Source of the DNA: JACNIZ01 sp964344765 | GTDB lineage: Bacteria > Planctomycetota > UBA1135 | Assembly (NCBI GenBank): GCA_964344765.1 | Contig: CAYFOM010000005.1 | Span: 62,001 to 126,000 of the forward strand | Length of the DNA stretch: 64,000 nucleotides | Reading direction: 5' to 3' | Part shown: piece after piece, positions 27,356 through 36,630 of the stretch | How the letters are laid out: each line of letters starts with the position of its first letter | Numbering within the stretch: the stretch's first letter is position 1 | The notes under the pieces: generated by a model | Seen by the model: the letters and a program-made list of their open reading frames with translations, nothing else | Told to the model about the DNA's origin: nothing | The model's database searches: none | Position numbers and translations under genes: made by a program

Positions 27356-27999
27356 AGCAGTTCGGCTCCTTCTTCTTTTCCAAGGGTGCGTTCCCAGTGT
27401 TCACGGAACAGCTTGCGGGCGTGATGCAGACGCCAACGAACCGTACCAGGAGTTGCACCGACTCGTTCCCCAATTTCTCCGCAAGAAAGACCTTCCAGAT
27501 CTCGCAGGGCGAGAACCACGCGGAATTTCTCAGGCAGATCGGCCAGGATCAGGCGGACCATTTTCTGCCGTTCCGAAGCGGAAGCTTCATGGACAGGACC
27601 ATTGCGATTGGAATCCCAATCCCCGGTCAACTCAACCGCAGCGCCGGGCGTGCCGGCGGATTGACGACGAGCGCGGTCAACAGCTTGGTTGCGCAGAATG
27701 CGGTAGAACCAGGTGCTGAACTTGCGCTTCAGGTCAAAACGAGCGCGGTGAGCATAAACCTTAAGGAATGCCTCCTGCGCGACCTCGCGAGCAGTTTCGT
27801 AGCTGCCGACGATGGCACGGGCGGTGTGAGTGGCCTTGCCCTCATAGCGCTCAACAATGACGCGGAAAGCACTGCGGTCGCCATCGATGCAGAGGGCGAA
27901 CAGTTCTTCATCCGTCAACTGGGCACGAGGGTCAACGCCAGCATCGGGCGGAGACTCTAGGGAAGGGGTACGGACCAATCTCAAAGCGGGGGAACTCAT
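27352..27999 (-). CDS. ECF-type RNA polymerase sigma factor
   Basis: 215 residues with a 40-residue N-terminal extension. Region 2 is FRVIVERYEGKATHTARAIV to KFSTWFYRILRNQAVDRARR, and region 4 is RDLEGLSCGEIGERVGATPG. No region 3. It should direct transcription of its own operon when the downstream anti-sigma factor releases it. It follows accA by 56 bases, and a small hairpin sits immediately before its ATG. Confidence 0.95.
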   Translation of the reverse strand: MSSPALRLVRTPSLESPPDAGVDPRAQLTDEELFALCIDGDRSAFRVIVERYEGKATHTARAIVGSYETAREVAQEAFLKVYAHRARFDLKRKFSTWFYRILRNQAVDRARRQSAGTPGAAVELTGDWDSNRNGPVHEASASERQKMVRLILADLPEKFRVVLALRDLEGLSCGEIGERVGATPGTVRWRLHHARKLFREHWERTLGKEEGAELL

Positions 28000-28003
28000 G
28001 TTC

Positions 28004-28025
28004 TTGCCCGGCTTACGCTGGGCAA
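28004..28025. repeat. Inverted repeat just upstream of the sigma factor start
   Basis: TTGCCC (28004-28009) and GGGCAA (28020-28025) form a perfect 6-bp stem. It lies between accA and the ECF sigma gene and ends four bases before the ATG, so it could terminate accA transcripts or mask the start region. No T-run. Confidence 0.35.
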
Positions 28026-28055
28026 AGACCTACTGTTGGGTTCATTCGAAGGAAA

Positions 28056-29180
28056 TTAGGTCCGACGCCGGCCCCGCGGGGAGCCAGGGGTGCGTCGCAC
28101 CGGGCCGCTTGCATCCGGTTCTCCGGGAACCACAACGGAGGGATCAGAGGCTGCTTGTTGGCCTTGTTGGGCTTCCTCGGCTGCCTCTTTCTGAATTTTC
28201 GCCTCCGTGCGGGCGATTTGCCGGAATTTCTCGTAGCGTTGATCCAGCAATTTCTCGACGGCGACGGAGCCCAAGGCGTCCAATTCGCGGGCAACATAGT
28301 CACCCACAATATCCATCGCTTGTTTGGGGTGAGCGTGTGCCCCACCGACCGGCTCGTCGACCACCTCGTCGACTAAACCGAGGCCGAGCATGCTTTCCGC
28401 AGTCAGCTTCAAAGCATCAGCCGCTTTTTCCTTGCCCTCGGCGCTGCGCCACAAAATCGACGCGCAACCCTCCGGCGAAATCACCGAATACCAGGAATTC
28501 TCCAGCATCGCGACGCGGTCGGCCACGGCAATGCCGAGCGCCCCACCGGAGCCGCCGTCGCCAATCAGCAGCGCGATGATCGGCACCCGCACTTGGAACA
28601 TGCGGTAAATGTTCTCGGCAATAGCCCGCGCCTGGCCACGCTCCTCGGCCCCCACTCCGGGGTAAGCACCGGGTGTATTAACAAAACAAACGATCGGCAG
28701 GCCCATGCGCTCGGCCAGCTGCATTTTGAGCAAAGCCTTGCGGTAGCCCTCCGGGTGCGCCGAGCCGAAGTGGCAAGCGAGGCGCTCCTTGGTATTGCGG
28801 CCTTTGCGATGGCCGATGACCATGACCTGATGGCCGCGAATCGTGCCCAAACCGGTCACAATCGCCTGATCGTCGCCAAAGGTGCCGTCGCCGTGTAGCT
28901 CGACGAAGTCCTCGCACAGGTACTCAATGTAATCGCCGGTCAGCGGTCGCTTCGGGTGACGCGCGACCTGGACGCGGTTCCAAGGCGTCAGATTGGAATA
29001 GACCTCTTGGGTCAATCGCTTCAGCCGCTCGCGATAGAACTCGAGTTCTTCGCTGAGATCGTGCGTGGTCTGCTGCGCCAGCTCTTCCAGCTCCTGCAGC
29101 CGGGTGCGCACGTCTTCGATCGGTTGCTCGAACGGCAGTGCCGACGGCTGGGAGGTGGACTTTTTCGCTTTACGGGCCAT
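28056..29180 (-). CDS. accA: Acetyl-CoA carboxylase carboxyltransferase alpha subunit
   Basis: 374 residues, start at MARKAKKSTSQ. The carboxyltransferase core includes FGSAHPEGYRKALLKMQLAE, FVNTPGAYPGVGAEERGQA and LLIGDGGSGGALGIAVADR, matching AccA. The alpha subunit works with AccD to move the carboxyl group from carboxybiotin to acetyl-CoA, the first step of fatty acid synthesis. The C-terminal 45 residues are an extra Gln/Ala/Pro-rich, basic tail. The frame stays open for another 331 codons upstream, but that part is antisense to purL and not coding. accD is not in the window. Confidence 0.96.
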   Translation of the reverse strand: MARKAKKSTSQPSALPFEQPIEDVRTRLQELEELAQQTTHDLSEELEFYRERLKRLTQEVYSNLTPWNRVQVARHPKRPLTGDYIEYLCEDFVELHGDGTFGDDQAIVTGLGTIRGHQVMVIGHRKGRNTKERLACHFGSAHPEGYRKALLKMQLAERMGLPIVCFVNTPGAYPGVGAEERGQARAIAENIYRMFQVRVPIIALLIGDGGSGGALGIAVADRVAMLENSWYSVISPEGCASILWRSAEGKEKAADALKLTAESMLGLGLVDEVVDEPVGGAHAHPKQAMDIVGDYVARELDALGSVAVEKLLDQRYEKFRQIARTEAKIQKEAAEEAQQGQQAASDPSVVVPGEPDASGPVRRTPGSPRGRRRT

Positions 29181-29252
29181 GACGAAGTGGCGTAGATCCG
29201 GGGAACGGACCCTCCTAGAATATCCGCTTCGGTCGACGATTGACCACTGTCC

Positions 29253-32150
29253 ATGGAAACTCAAGCCTGGCGCATCCAGCTGGAACTCGATTCCAGCCGT
29301 CCTGACCCCGTCGGTGAATCCGCTCGCGCGGCGCTCACCCACCGTGGTCTGCCCATTGAACACAAGGTCCGCAGCGGACGAGGTTTCTTGCTGCCGGCAT
29401 CGCTGGATCGTGCGGTCGTGGATCGCATTGCCGGCGAGTTGCTCGCCGATCCGGTGACCGAAACCATCGCCGTGGTCGAACCCGGCGAGGTCAAGGCCGA
29501 CGGCGATCACACGCTGGTAGTTCGACGCCTTCCCGGTGTTGCCGACCCCGAAGCCGACTCGACGCGGCGCGCTTTGTCGTTGTTTGACGTCGAAGTTTCG
29601 GCCGACGATCCGGTGCAATGCTTCCGCACCTTCCGCGTCGAAGGCGAGGTTTGCTCGGATGAGTTGGTGCGCATCGGTTCGCGCGCATTGGCGAACCCAA
29701 CCATCGAAAGCGCATCGTTGGGTAACGAAGCCATTCATCCTCACCCGGTTCCGGCGGTGCGAACTTTTGAGCGCACCGAGGTACCCATGCTCGAAGCGAG
29801 CGACGAACAACTGGATCAAATTTCGCGCGACATGAGCTTGGCGCTCAGCACGTTGGAAATGCGCGAGATCCAAAACTTCTACAAAGAAGAAGGTCGCGAG
29901 CCCACCGATGTAGAACTGGAAACGCTTGCTCAGACTTGGTCGGAGCACTGCAAGCACAAGACCTTGACCGGTCCGGTTTGCTTCCGCGAGTTTGCCGCCG
30001 ACGGCGATTTGATTCGCGAACGCAACTTTGAAAACCTGCTCAAAGAAACGGTTTTTGAAGCTACGCGCAAGCTGTCGCCGGAATGGTGCTGGAGCGTGTT
30101 TAAAGACAACGCCGGCGTGATTGCGATGACCGATGACATCGGCATTGCGATTAAGGTGGAAACGCACAACCACCCATCGGCATTGGATCCTTATGGCGGT
30201 GCCGGAACCGGCATTGGCGGCGTGATTCGCGACATCCTCGGTACGGGACTAGGTGCGCGCCCATTTGCCGCTACCGATGTGTTCTGCGTGGGGCCGGAAG
30301 ACTTCCCGCGAGAGGAATTGCCGCAAGGCACGTTGCACCCTGATCGCGTGTTGGAAGGCGTCATTGCAGGCGTTCGTGACTACGGCAACCGCATGGGCAT
30401 TCCGACGGTATCCGGCACTGTGATTCGTCACCCCGGCTACGTGGCTAACCCGTTGGTTTACGCCGGCTGCATTGGTGAAATCCCGCGCGACAAGGTCGAC
30501 AAAGAAGTGCGCCCCGGGGACGTCATCGTTGCCATTGGCGGACGCACCGGACGCGATGGAATTCACGGTGCAACCTTCTCCAGTGAAGCGTTGCACGAAG
30601 AGTCGGACACCATCGACTCGACCGCGGTTCAAATCGGCGACCCGATCACCGAAAAGAAGGTGCTCGACGTGATGATGATCGCCCGCGACCGCAACTTGTA
30701 CACCGCTTGCACCGACTGCGGCGCGGGTGGTTTTAGTTCGGCGGTTGGTGAAATGGGTGAAGACACCGGCGCCGAAGTCGAACTGTCGACCGCGCCATTG
30801 AAGTACCCCGGCTTGAGCTATTGGGAAATTTGGATTAGCGAAGCGCAAGAACGCATGGTCATGGCAGTACCGCCGGAACATTGCGCGGAAATGCGTGAGC
30901 TATGCGAACTGCACGAAGTGGGCTACACCGAGTTGGGCACTTTCAACGACAGTGGTCGCTTGAAGTTGACTTGGCACGGCGAAACCGTCGGCGACTTGCC
31001 GATGTCCTTCTTACACGGTGCGGTTCCCCAACCCACCCGCCAAGCCGACAGCCATCGCCTGCCGTTGCAATCCACCAACTGGCCCGACGAAACGGCGCGT
31101 GAACTGTTGCTGGACGCTTTGGCCCATCCATCCTGCGCCAGCAAAGAATGGGTGGTCCGCCAATACGATCACGAAGTGCAAGGCGGAACCGTGGTCAAGC
31201 CATACCAAGGTCCGCACGGTCGCGGCCCCGGCGACGGCACCGTGGTCAAGCCGCGATTGGAGTTGAAGAATGGCGTCGCCATTGGCTGCGGCATTGCCCC
31301 ATCGATGGCATTGCTCGACGCCTACGCTGGTACCGCCTGTGCTTTGGATGAAGCTATTCGCAACGTGGTCGCCGCAGGTGGTAACCCCCATCGCACTGCG
31401 CTGCTCGACAACTTCTGCTGGGGCGACTGCCGCAAACCGGATCGCCTGGGTTCATTGGTGCAAGCCGCCGAAGCTTGTTACGACGCATCCATCGCTTACG
31501 GCGCACCGTTCATCAGCGGCAAAGACTCGCTGAACAACGAATACCGCGTCGGTGACGAAGAAACCGCCATCCCGCCGACCTTGTTGGCTACGGCAATGGC
31601 ACCGGTCAACGACACCAGTCGCTGCCCCACCACGCCATTGAAAAACAGCGGCAACTTGCTGATCGCCCTCGGTGCCACCCATAGTGCTGGTGGTGGCTCG
31701 GTCGCCGGAGAAATCCTCGGCATCGATCAATCCGAGGTCCCGCGCCCGGACTTCAGCACTGCGCCGGCGCTGTTCGACGCGCTTTACCAAGCCATTCAAT
31801 CGGGCTACGTGCAATCCTGCCACGACCTCAGCGAAGGCGGATTGGCGGTGGGCGTCGCCGAAATGGTGTTTGGCAGCAATCTAGGTTGCACCGTCGACCT
31901 CAGCCGCGTGCCGGGCGGCGAAGACCTGCCCAACTCGGCACGCATGTACGCCGAAACGCCGACGCGTTTTGTGCTCGAAGTCGCTCCTGAAGATCTGGAC
32001 GATGTCGCCCAACTGTTCCAAACCATGCCGTGGGCGACCATCGGTCAGGTCGAAGACAACGGCGGTTCGTTCAAACTTTGCGACGGCGACCAACCGGTCT
32101 TTGAATACACCACCTCTGAACTGCTGCACGCCAACGGAGTCCGCGCATGA
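29253..32150 (+). CDS. purL: Phosphoribosylformylglycinamidine synthase, PurS-PurS-PurL fusion
   Basis: 965 residues. From about residue 200 it is a complete PurL: TWSEHCKHKTLTGP signature, GGAGTGIGGVIRDILGTG, CTDCGAGGFSSAVGEMG and HDLSEGGLAVGVAEM. The first 170 residues hold two PurS-like modules in tandem, each with a D-P-x-x-x-x-A start and a LL-x-DPV or LANPTIES end, where most bacteria have one separate 80-residue PurS. The enzyme makes FGAM from FGAR, ATP and ammonia supplied by PurQ. The stop overlaps the purQ start (ATGA). No Shine-Dalgarno precedes the ATG. Confidence 0.93.
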   Translation: METQAWRIQLELDSSRPDPVGESARAALTHRGLPIEHKVRSGRGFLLPASLDRAVVDRIAGELLADPVTETIAVVEPGEVKADGDHTLVVRRLPGVADPEADSTRRALSLFDVEVSADDPVQCFRTFRVEGEVCSDELVRIGSRALANPTIESASLGNEAIHPHPVPAVRTFERTEVPMLEASDEQLDQISRDMSLALSTLEMREIQNFYKEEGREPTDVELETLAQTWSEHCKHKTLTGPVCFREFAADGDLIRERNFENLLKETVFEATRKLSPEWCWSVFKDNAGVIAMTDDIGIAIKVETHNHPSALDPYGGAGTGIGGVIRDILGTGLGARPFAATDVFCVGPEDFPREELPQGTLHPDRVLEGVIAGVRDYGNRMGIPTVSGTVIRHPGYVANPLVYAGCIGEIPRDKVDKEVRPGDVIVAIGGRTGRDGIHGATFSSEALHEESDTIDSTAVQIGDPITEKKVLDVMMIARDRNLYTACTDCGAGGFSSAVGEMGEDTGAEVELSTAPLKYPGLSYWEIWISEAQERMVMAVPPEHCAEMRELCELHEVGYTELGTFNDSGRLKLTWHGETVGDLPMSFLHGAVPQPTRQADSHRLPLQSTNWPDETARELLLDALAHPSCASKEWVVRQYDHEVQGGTVVKPYQGPHGRGPGDGTVVKPRLELKNGVAIGCGIAPSMALLDAYAGTACALDEAIRNVVAAGGNPHRTALLDNFCWGDCRKPDRLGSLVQAAEACYDASIAYGAPFISGKDSLNNEYRVGDEETAIPPTLLATAMAPVNDTSRCPTTPLKNSGNLLIALGATHSAGGGSVAGEILGIDQSEVPRPDFSTAPALFDALYQAIQSGYVQSCHDLSEGGLAVGVAEMVFGSNLGCTVDLSRVPGGEDLPNSARMYAETPTRFVLEVAPEDLDDVAQLFQTMPWATIGQVEDNGGSFKLCDGDQPVFEYTTSELLHANGVRA

Positions 32151-32932
32151 AACCCAAAGTCCTGCAACTGTTCGCCGCCGGCATCAACTGCGATCGCGAA
32201 CTAACCTTCGCCTTCGAGTCAGCCGGTGCGGAAGTCGAAGAGATTCACATTCGCGAGTTGATTCACAATCCGGACCGCATTCTGGATTGCCAAGTGTTTG
32301 CCATTCCTGGCGGATTCACATATGGCGACGACCTCGGCGCTGGCCGCATTCTGTCGGTTGAAGTCATCGCCTTCTTGCGCGAAACGCTACTGAAGCTGCA
32401 CGAACAAGGTGGCTCGATTTTCGGCGTTTGCAACGGCTTCCAAGTTTTGGTCAAAGCCGGATTACTTCCCGGCATCGACGGTGTCGACATTTCGCTGAGC
32501 TGGAACGACACCCACCGCTTTGAATGCCGCTGGAGCCGCTTGCTGGTCGACCCGGCGCTTTCCCACGTGTTGCCGGCCAATAGCATCCTGCCGGCCGGCA
32601 CCGCCCACGCCGAAGGCAAGTTGGTGCTCGGCAGTTCAGACGACGTGCAAACCCTCGCCGATGCCGGTTGCGTGGCGCTGCGCTACGCCACCCCCGAAGG
32701 TCAGGCCACCGAGGCTTACCCTTACTGCCCCTCCGGCAGCGAAGGCGGAATCGCCGGTCTGGTCTCGCCCAGCGGCCGCATCCTTGGCTTGATGCCGCAC
32801 CCGGAACGCTGTCTTTCCGCCGAATCGCTACCTGATCGCGGCCACGGCGGTTGGGGCGACGGCACCACCGGCATCGATTTCTTCCGCGGCCTGCTCAGCC
32901 CCTACCTGAGCGAAACCAAAGCGACGGTTTAG
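32147..32932 (+). CDS. purQ: Phosphoribosylformylglycinamidine synthase glutaminase subunit
   Basis: 261 residues, class I glutamine amidotransferase. The nucleophile is Cys in IFGVCNGFQVL, and the His/Glu of the triad are in GLMPHPERCLS; FAIPGGFTYGDDLGAGRI is the oxyanion-strand region. It supplies ammonia to PurL. Start ATG overlaps the purL stop, so the two are made together. Confidence 0.96.
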   Translation: MKPKVLQLFAAGINCDRELTFAFESAGAEVEEIHIRELIHNPDRILDCQVFAIPGGFTYGDDLGAGRILSVEVIAFLRETLLKLHEQGGSIFGVCNGFQVLVKAGLLPGIDGVDISLSWNDTHRFECRWSRLLVDPALSHVLPANSILPAGTAHAEGKLVLGSSDDVQTLADAGCVALRYATPEGQATEAYPYCPSGSEGGIAGLVSPSGRILGLMPHPERCLSAESLPDRGHGGWGDGTTGIDFFRGLLSPYLSETKATV

Positions 32933-32962
32933 GCAAAGTCGGCCAAGCGTCGATAGGCAGAC

Positions 32963-34360
32963 ATGGGCATGCCCCAGCGTCTGCCGCTGCAGGAAGAATT
33001 ACGCAAACTCGAACGCCGCCTGAGAAGGCGGTGGTCGGGCGCGTTTGGTGGTGCCCCCACTGGACTTAAGGCCTACCGAGCCTCGTGGCTGACGTCGTTC
33101 CAGGGCGGCTACCAACGCTGCGAGCGCGAGCACATGTGGCGTGACTTGGCTGCAGGATCGCCGCTTTTGGTCAGCGACTTCCACCCGCTGCGCCGATCCA
33201 CCCGCATGTTGCAGCATTTGCTGGCCGAAATGCCGCTGCCGAAAACGCCGTGTTTGGCGTTGGAATTGCTTCCCCATCACGAACCGGTTCCGGTGCGGTC
33301 CTTACTCACCGACACCAGAGGCCACGCTGCACGGTGCTTGCAGTTGATGGACGGCCGCCTCGTAACCGATGTATATCCCGATGCTTTGGAAGAACTTGCC
33401 CTGCACGACGGCTGGCTCGCCGGGGTATGGACCGATGCATCGCCGCACGATCGCGACGCCTTCGCCGCCAATTGCTGGAAAAGCTGGCAAACGCAACACC
33501 CCAACCTCTACCAGTTGCTGCAATTTGGGGATTGGCATTTAGCCGACAATCACTTACCGCGCGCGCTGAAGGCGGTCGGCGGTAATCCCACGGTGTTGCA
33601 TCAATCGCCGGAGCCGCTGTGGGATCGCATCCGCCCGCAGGGTGAAGAACCGTGCTTGAAACTGGATAACGGCCATTACGCTTGGTTGCACACGCCACCC
33701 ATCGCCCAGTGGGCAGCCGCAGTGCAGGGCGAAGACCAATCCATGGACCACCACACGCTGGACTCGGTCGCCGACCTGCTCGAAGAATTGGCCGACGCGC
33801 TGGCCGAATTGCTTCAAGTCGATGGTTCCGACGAGTGCCCATACATCCTCGGTCCGGATGACTGGCCGGAGTTCTTCTACTCACTACCCCGCGAATCCGC
33901 CGCCGCCTTCCACCCCGATTTTCCGCCCGGCCGCTTCCTCGGTCATCCGCGCGAGAATTTGTTTTGGGTGCCGGAGCACCCGTCGTGGAATTTGCTGGTC
34001 GAAATGGCCGCCGAACTCCTGCTTTCGGCACGCCCGGTCCACGCCGATTTTGACCACATCGCCGCACGCTTCGCATTCTGCCACCTGATCCCGCTTGCTT
34101 GGAACCCGTTCCTCGCGCACTCCCAATCCGCCCAACTGCGGGCGGCATACGGCTCTACGCCGGACCTGGCGTGCAAACCGGCAAGCCGGGACCGCTATGT
34201 CGCCCAGCGCCAACTGGGCTGGCAAGCGGCGACGGCAATGCTTCAATTCCGCCTGCTCGACGTCAGCAGTGCCCAAGATCTGCTCAAATCCGCTCCGCGC
34301 GCTTTTATTTGGTACTTCGCTTTGAGTACAATCCAGGCGTCCGCAGTGAGCGCATCATGA
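32963..34360 (+). CDS. ChaN-like protein, function unknown
   Basis: 465 residues, no signal peptide. The first third (LLVSDFHPLRRSTRMLQHLL, then CLALELLPHHEP) has the pattern of the ChaN/Tiki-like fold, in which a D/E-x-H step and a later E lie on adjacent strands. I do not recognise the rest, which includes many His, Trp and Asp residues (WLAGVWTDASPHDRDAFA, QFGDWHLADNHLPRAL). The C-terminal 100 residues are helical with a strongly hydrophobic end. The stop overlaps the start of the lipoprotein gene (ATGA), so they form a pair. A metal- or haem-related role is only a family-based guess. Confidence 0.55.
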   Translation: MGMPQRLPLQEELRKLERRLRRRWSGAFGGAPTGLKAYRASWLTSFQGGYQRCEREHMWRDLAAGSPLLVSDFHPLRRSTRMLQHLLAEMPLPKTPCLALELLPHHEPVPVRSLLTDTRGHAARCLQLMDGRLVTDVYPDALEELALHDGWLAGVWTDASPHDRDAFAANCWKSWQTQHPNLYQLLQFGDWHLADNHLPRALKAVGGNPTVLHQSPEPLWDRIRPQGEEPCLKLDNGHYAWLHTPPIAQWAAAVQGEDQSMDHHTLDSVADLLEELADALAELLQVDGSDECPYILGPDDWPEFFYSLPRESAAAFHPDFPPGRFLGHPRENLFWVPEHPSWNLLVEMAAELLLSARPVHADFDHIAARFAFCHLIPLAWNPFLAHSQSAQLRAAYGSTPDLACKPASRDRYVAQRQLGWQAATAMLQFRLLDVSSAQDLLKSAPRAFIWYFALSTIQASAVSAS

Positions 34361-34749
34361 AGCAGTTTGCCGTCCTACTCGTCCTCATTCCGTTGCTTGG
34401 TTCTTGTGTGGCCGCGCCGTTCATTGCGGCCGGCGCCATTGGTGTTTGGACCTACGACGAGTATTCGGATAACGGTGGCTCCATTCCGGTTGAAGCCCCT
34501 TATCAAGATGTTTGGATCGCCGCAAAGGCGGTGGCCATGGATCGCGTTGAGCCCGGCGATAAGTTGGAAATCAACGATGGCGTGATGCGCATCGAAGGTC
34601 GCATCGACGACGCCAACGTATTGATTAGCGTGCTGCTCTACCCGAGCACCGACAAGTTGACTGAAATCAAAGTCACGGCGCTGCAAGGTCTGCGCGGTCG
34701 AGCCGACATCGCGCAGGAAATCGCCGAAGACATCGCCAACCGTCTTTAA
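34357..34749 (+). CDS. DUF3568-like small lipoprotein
   Basis: 130 residues with a lipoprotein signal (MKQFAVLLVLIPLLGSC). The mature part begins with a Gly/Ala segment and carries an alpha/beta region typical of DUF3568 (APYQDVWIAAKAVAMDR, then GRIDDANVLISVLLYPSTDK). It probably sits in the outer or inner membrane facing the periplasm; function unknown. It is translationally coupled to the ChaN-like gene and converges on the Fur-family gene 18 bases away. Confidence 0.75.
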   Translation: MKQFAVLLVLIPLLGSCVAAPFIAAGAIGVWTYDEYSDNGGSIPVEAPYQDVWIAAKAVAMDRVEPGDKLEINDGVMRIEGRIDDANVLISVLLYPSTDKLTEIKVTALQGLRGRADIAQEIAEDIANRL

Positions 34750-34767
34750 ACGCAGCCGCCGAGCGCG

Positions 34768-35226
34768 TTAATCGTCTAATTCCGGACGATACTTCGGCCA
34801 ACAGGTGCTGCAGTAACCTTCCAAGGTGAGGGTGTGGTGCACCATGTGGAAGTTGCACTTTTTCGCTTCTTGCTGCTGAAGCGCTTCGATCTCTGGATTG
34901 CGGAACTCGATGATGGTCGAGCAGCCCATGCAAATCATGTGATCGTGATGGCGATGGCCAAGGATGTGCTCGTAAAGCACCTGCCCCTGCCCACGCTCAA
35001 TGGCGGCTAAAAACCCTCCTTCCACCAGTAAGCCCAAAGTGCGGTAAACCGTTGCGCGCGAGGCGCGGCCGCCATTGGACTTGACCCAGTCGTACATCTG
35101 CTCGGCAGTAAAGTGCGAATGGGTTTGCCAAGCTTGAGTAAGAACTTCCCTGCGCGGTTCAGTGACGCGCAAGCTCTTCTTTTTCAGGAAGTCTTCAAAA
35201 AGTTGGAGGGCTTCTTTGGCATCCAT
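34768..35226 (-). CDS. Fur-family transcriptional regulator
   Basis: 152 residues: N-terminal winged helix (SRATVYRTLGLLVEGG), hinge, and dimerisation domain with metal ligands GHRHHDHMICMGC. Two C-x2-C pairs (CMGC and YCSTC) form the structural zinc site. Which metal or signal (Fe, Zn, Mn, peroxide) it senses cannot be read safely. The gene follows purD with a one-base TAATG overlap, an unusual partner for a metal regulator. Confidence 0.9.
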   Translation of the reverse strand: MDAKEALQLFEDFLKKKSLRVTEPRREVLTQAWQTHSHFTAEQMYDWVKSNGGRASRATVYRTLGLLVEGGFLAAIERGQGQVLYEHILGHRHHDHMICMGCSTIIEFRNPEIEALQQQEAKKCNFHMVHHTLTLEGYCSTCWPKYRPELDD

Positions 35227-36515
35227 TAGAAGTTTTGAGCCGCTTCCAGCGCGGCGAGACCGATGTCGGTCCGGTAAGTCTTGCCTTCAAATTCGATTTG
35301 ATCGACCGCTGCGTAGGCACGCTTGCGAGCTTCAAGCAGGTCGTCACCTAACGCGGTGACGGCCAGGACACGGCCTCCGGCTGTGACAATTTGACCATCC
35401 TTTTCGGCGGTACCGGCGTGGAAGACTTGCAGGTCGGGGCCCTGCTCAATGCTGTCCAATCCGTGAATCGGAATCCCCTTGGGGTAGCTGGCCGGATAAC
35501 CCTTCGACGCAAGGATGACGGTAATCGCCGGCCGCTCGTCCCATTCCGGAGCTTCCAATTCGTCGAGGTTGCCGTTGGCACAAGCCATCAGCAACGGCAC
35601 GAGGTCGGACTTCAGGCGCGGCATCAACACTTGGCATTCGGGATCGCCGAAGCGCACGTTGTACTCCAGCACCTTGGGACCGGCGGTGGTCAACTTCAAA
35701 CCGGCGAAGAGCACGCCTTGGAAGCGGCGGCCTTCGTGGTTCATGCCGTGAATGGTCGGCAGGATGACCTGGCGTTCCACTGCGTCACGAGTGCGCGGAC
35801 TAATCAACGGGTTCGGGCAAACCGCGCCCATGCCGCCGGTGTTCGGGCCGACGCCGCCGTCGCCCAATTGCTTGTGATCCATGCAGCTTTCCAGCGGCAA
35901 GAAGGTACGGCTGTCAGTCAGAGCAAAGATCGAAGCTTCCGGCCCATCCAAGAACTCTTCAACCAAAATGGTGGCACCGGCCTCGCCGTGCACACCGTCT
36001 TCCAGCATCGCCTTGGCTGCAGCGCGCGCTTCGCGCACGTCTTCGCAAATCACCACGCCTTTGCCGGCAGCTAAGCCCGAAGCTTTGATCACTACGGGGT
36101 AGCGCGCGCCACCTTGCAGGTAGGAAATCGCCGGATTGGAATCGCCGAACACGCGGTAAGCACCGGTCGGTACACGATGGCGCACCATGATGTCCTTGCA
36201 GAAGGCTTTGCTGCTCTCTAGCTCGGCGGCGCCGGCGCGTGGGCCGAACACCGGCACGTTGATGTCGTGCAAACGGTCGGCGAGGCCGTCGGCGAGCGGA
36301 TCTTCCGGCCCAATCACCACCAAGCCTACGTCATTCGCCTTGCAGAAACTGACGATGCCATCCAGGTCATTGGCAGCAAGGTCTAAGTTTTCCCCGAGGG
36401 TTGCCGTACCCGGATTTCCAGGGGCGAACCACATGGATTCCACCAGTGGGGATTGTGAAATTTTCCAAGCCAGGGCATGTTCCCGGCCACCGGATCCGAC
36501 AAGCAGAACGCGCAT
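35226..36515 (-). CDS. purD: Phosphoribosylamine--glycine ligase
   Basis: 429 residues, start at MRVLLVGSGGREHALAW. ATP-grasp enzyme, second step of purine synthesis (phosphoribosylamine plus glycine to GAR). Family signatures include GPEDPLADGLADRLH, VIKASGLAAGKGVVIC and RFGDPECQVLMPRLKSDL. It lies 3.5 kb from purLQ but on the opposite strand. Its upstream region is shared with the divergent kinase gene. Confidence 0.97.
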   Translation of the reverse strand: MRVLLVGSGGREHALAWKISQSPLVESMWFAPGNPGTATLGENLDLAANDLDGIVSFCKANDVGLVVIGPEDPLADGLADRLHDINVPVFGPRAGAAELESSKAFCKDIMVRHRVPTGAYRVFGDSNPAISYLQGGARYPVVIKASGLAAGKGVVICEDVREARAAAKAMLEDGVHGEAGATILVEEFLDGPEASIFALTDSRTFLPLESCMDHKQLGDGGVGPNTGGMGAVCPNPLISPRTRDAVERQVILPTIHGMNHEGRRFQGVLFAGLKLTTAGPKVLEYNVRFGDPECQVLMPRLKSDLVPLLMACANGNLDELEAPEWDERPAITVILASKGYPASYPKGIPIHGLDSIEQGPDLQVFHAGTAEKDGQIVTAGGRVLAVTALGDDLLEARKRAYAAVDQIEFEGKTYRTDIGLAALEAAQNF

Positions 36516-36630
36516 CGGCCAGATTCTACGCTCGCCCAAGATTGCGGCCAAGGATTGCTGGCGACAATCACGGTGGCGTCCGGCAAAAGGATTCCTGGTT
36601 GAGAGGCGGCGGCGAAGTTACACCAGAGGG

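Noticed and set aside
29181..30173. 331-codon in-frame upstream extension of accA
   Set aside because: It is antisense to purL, shows no AccA similarity, and the family start fits 29180.
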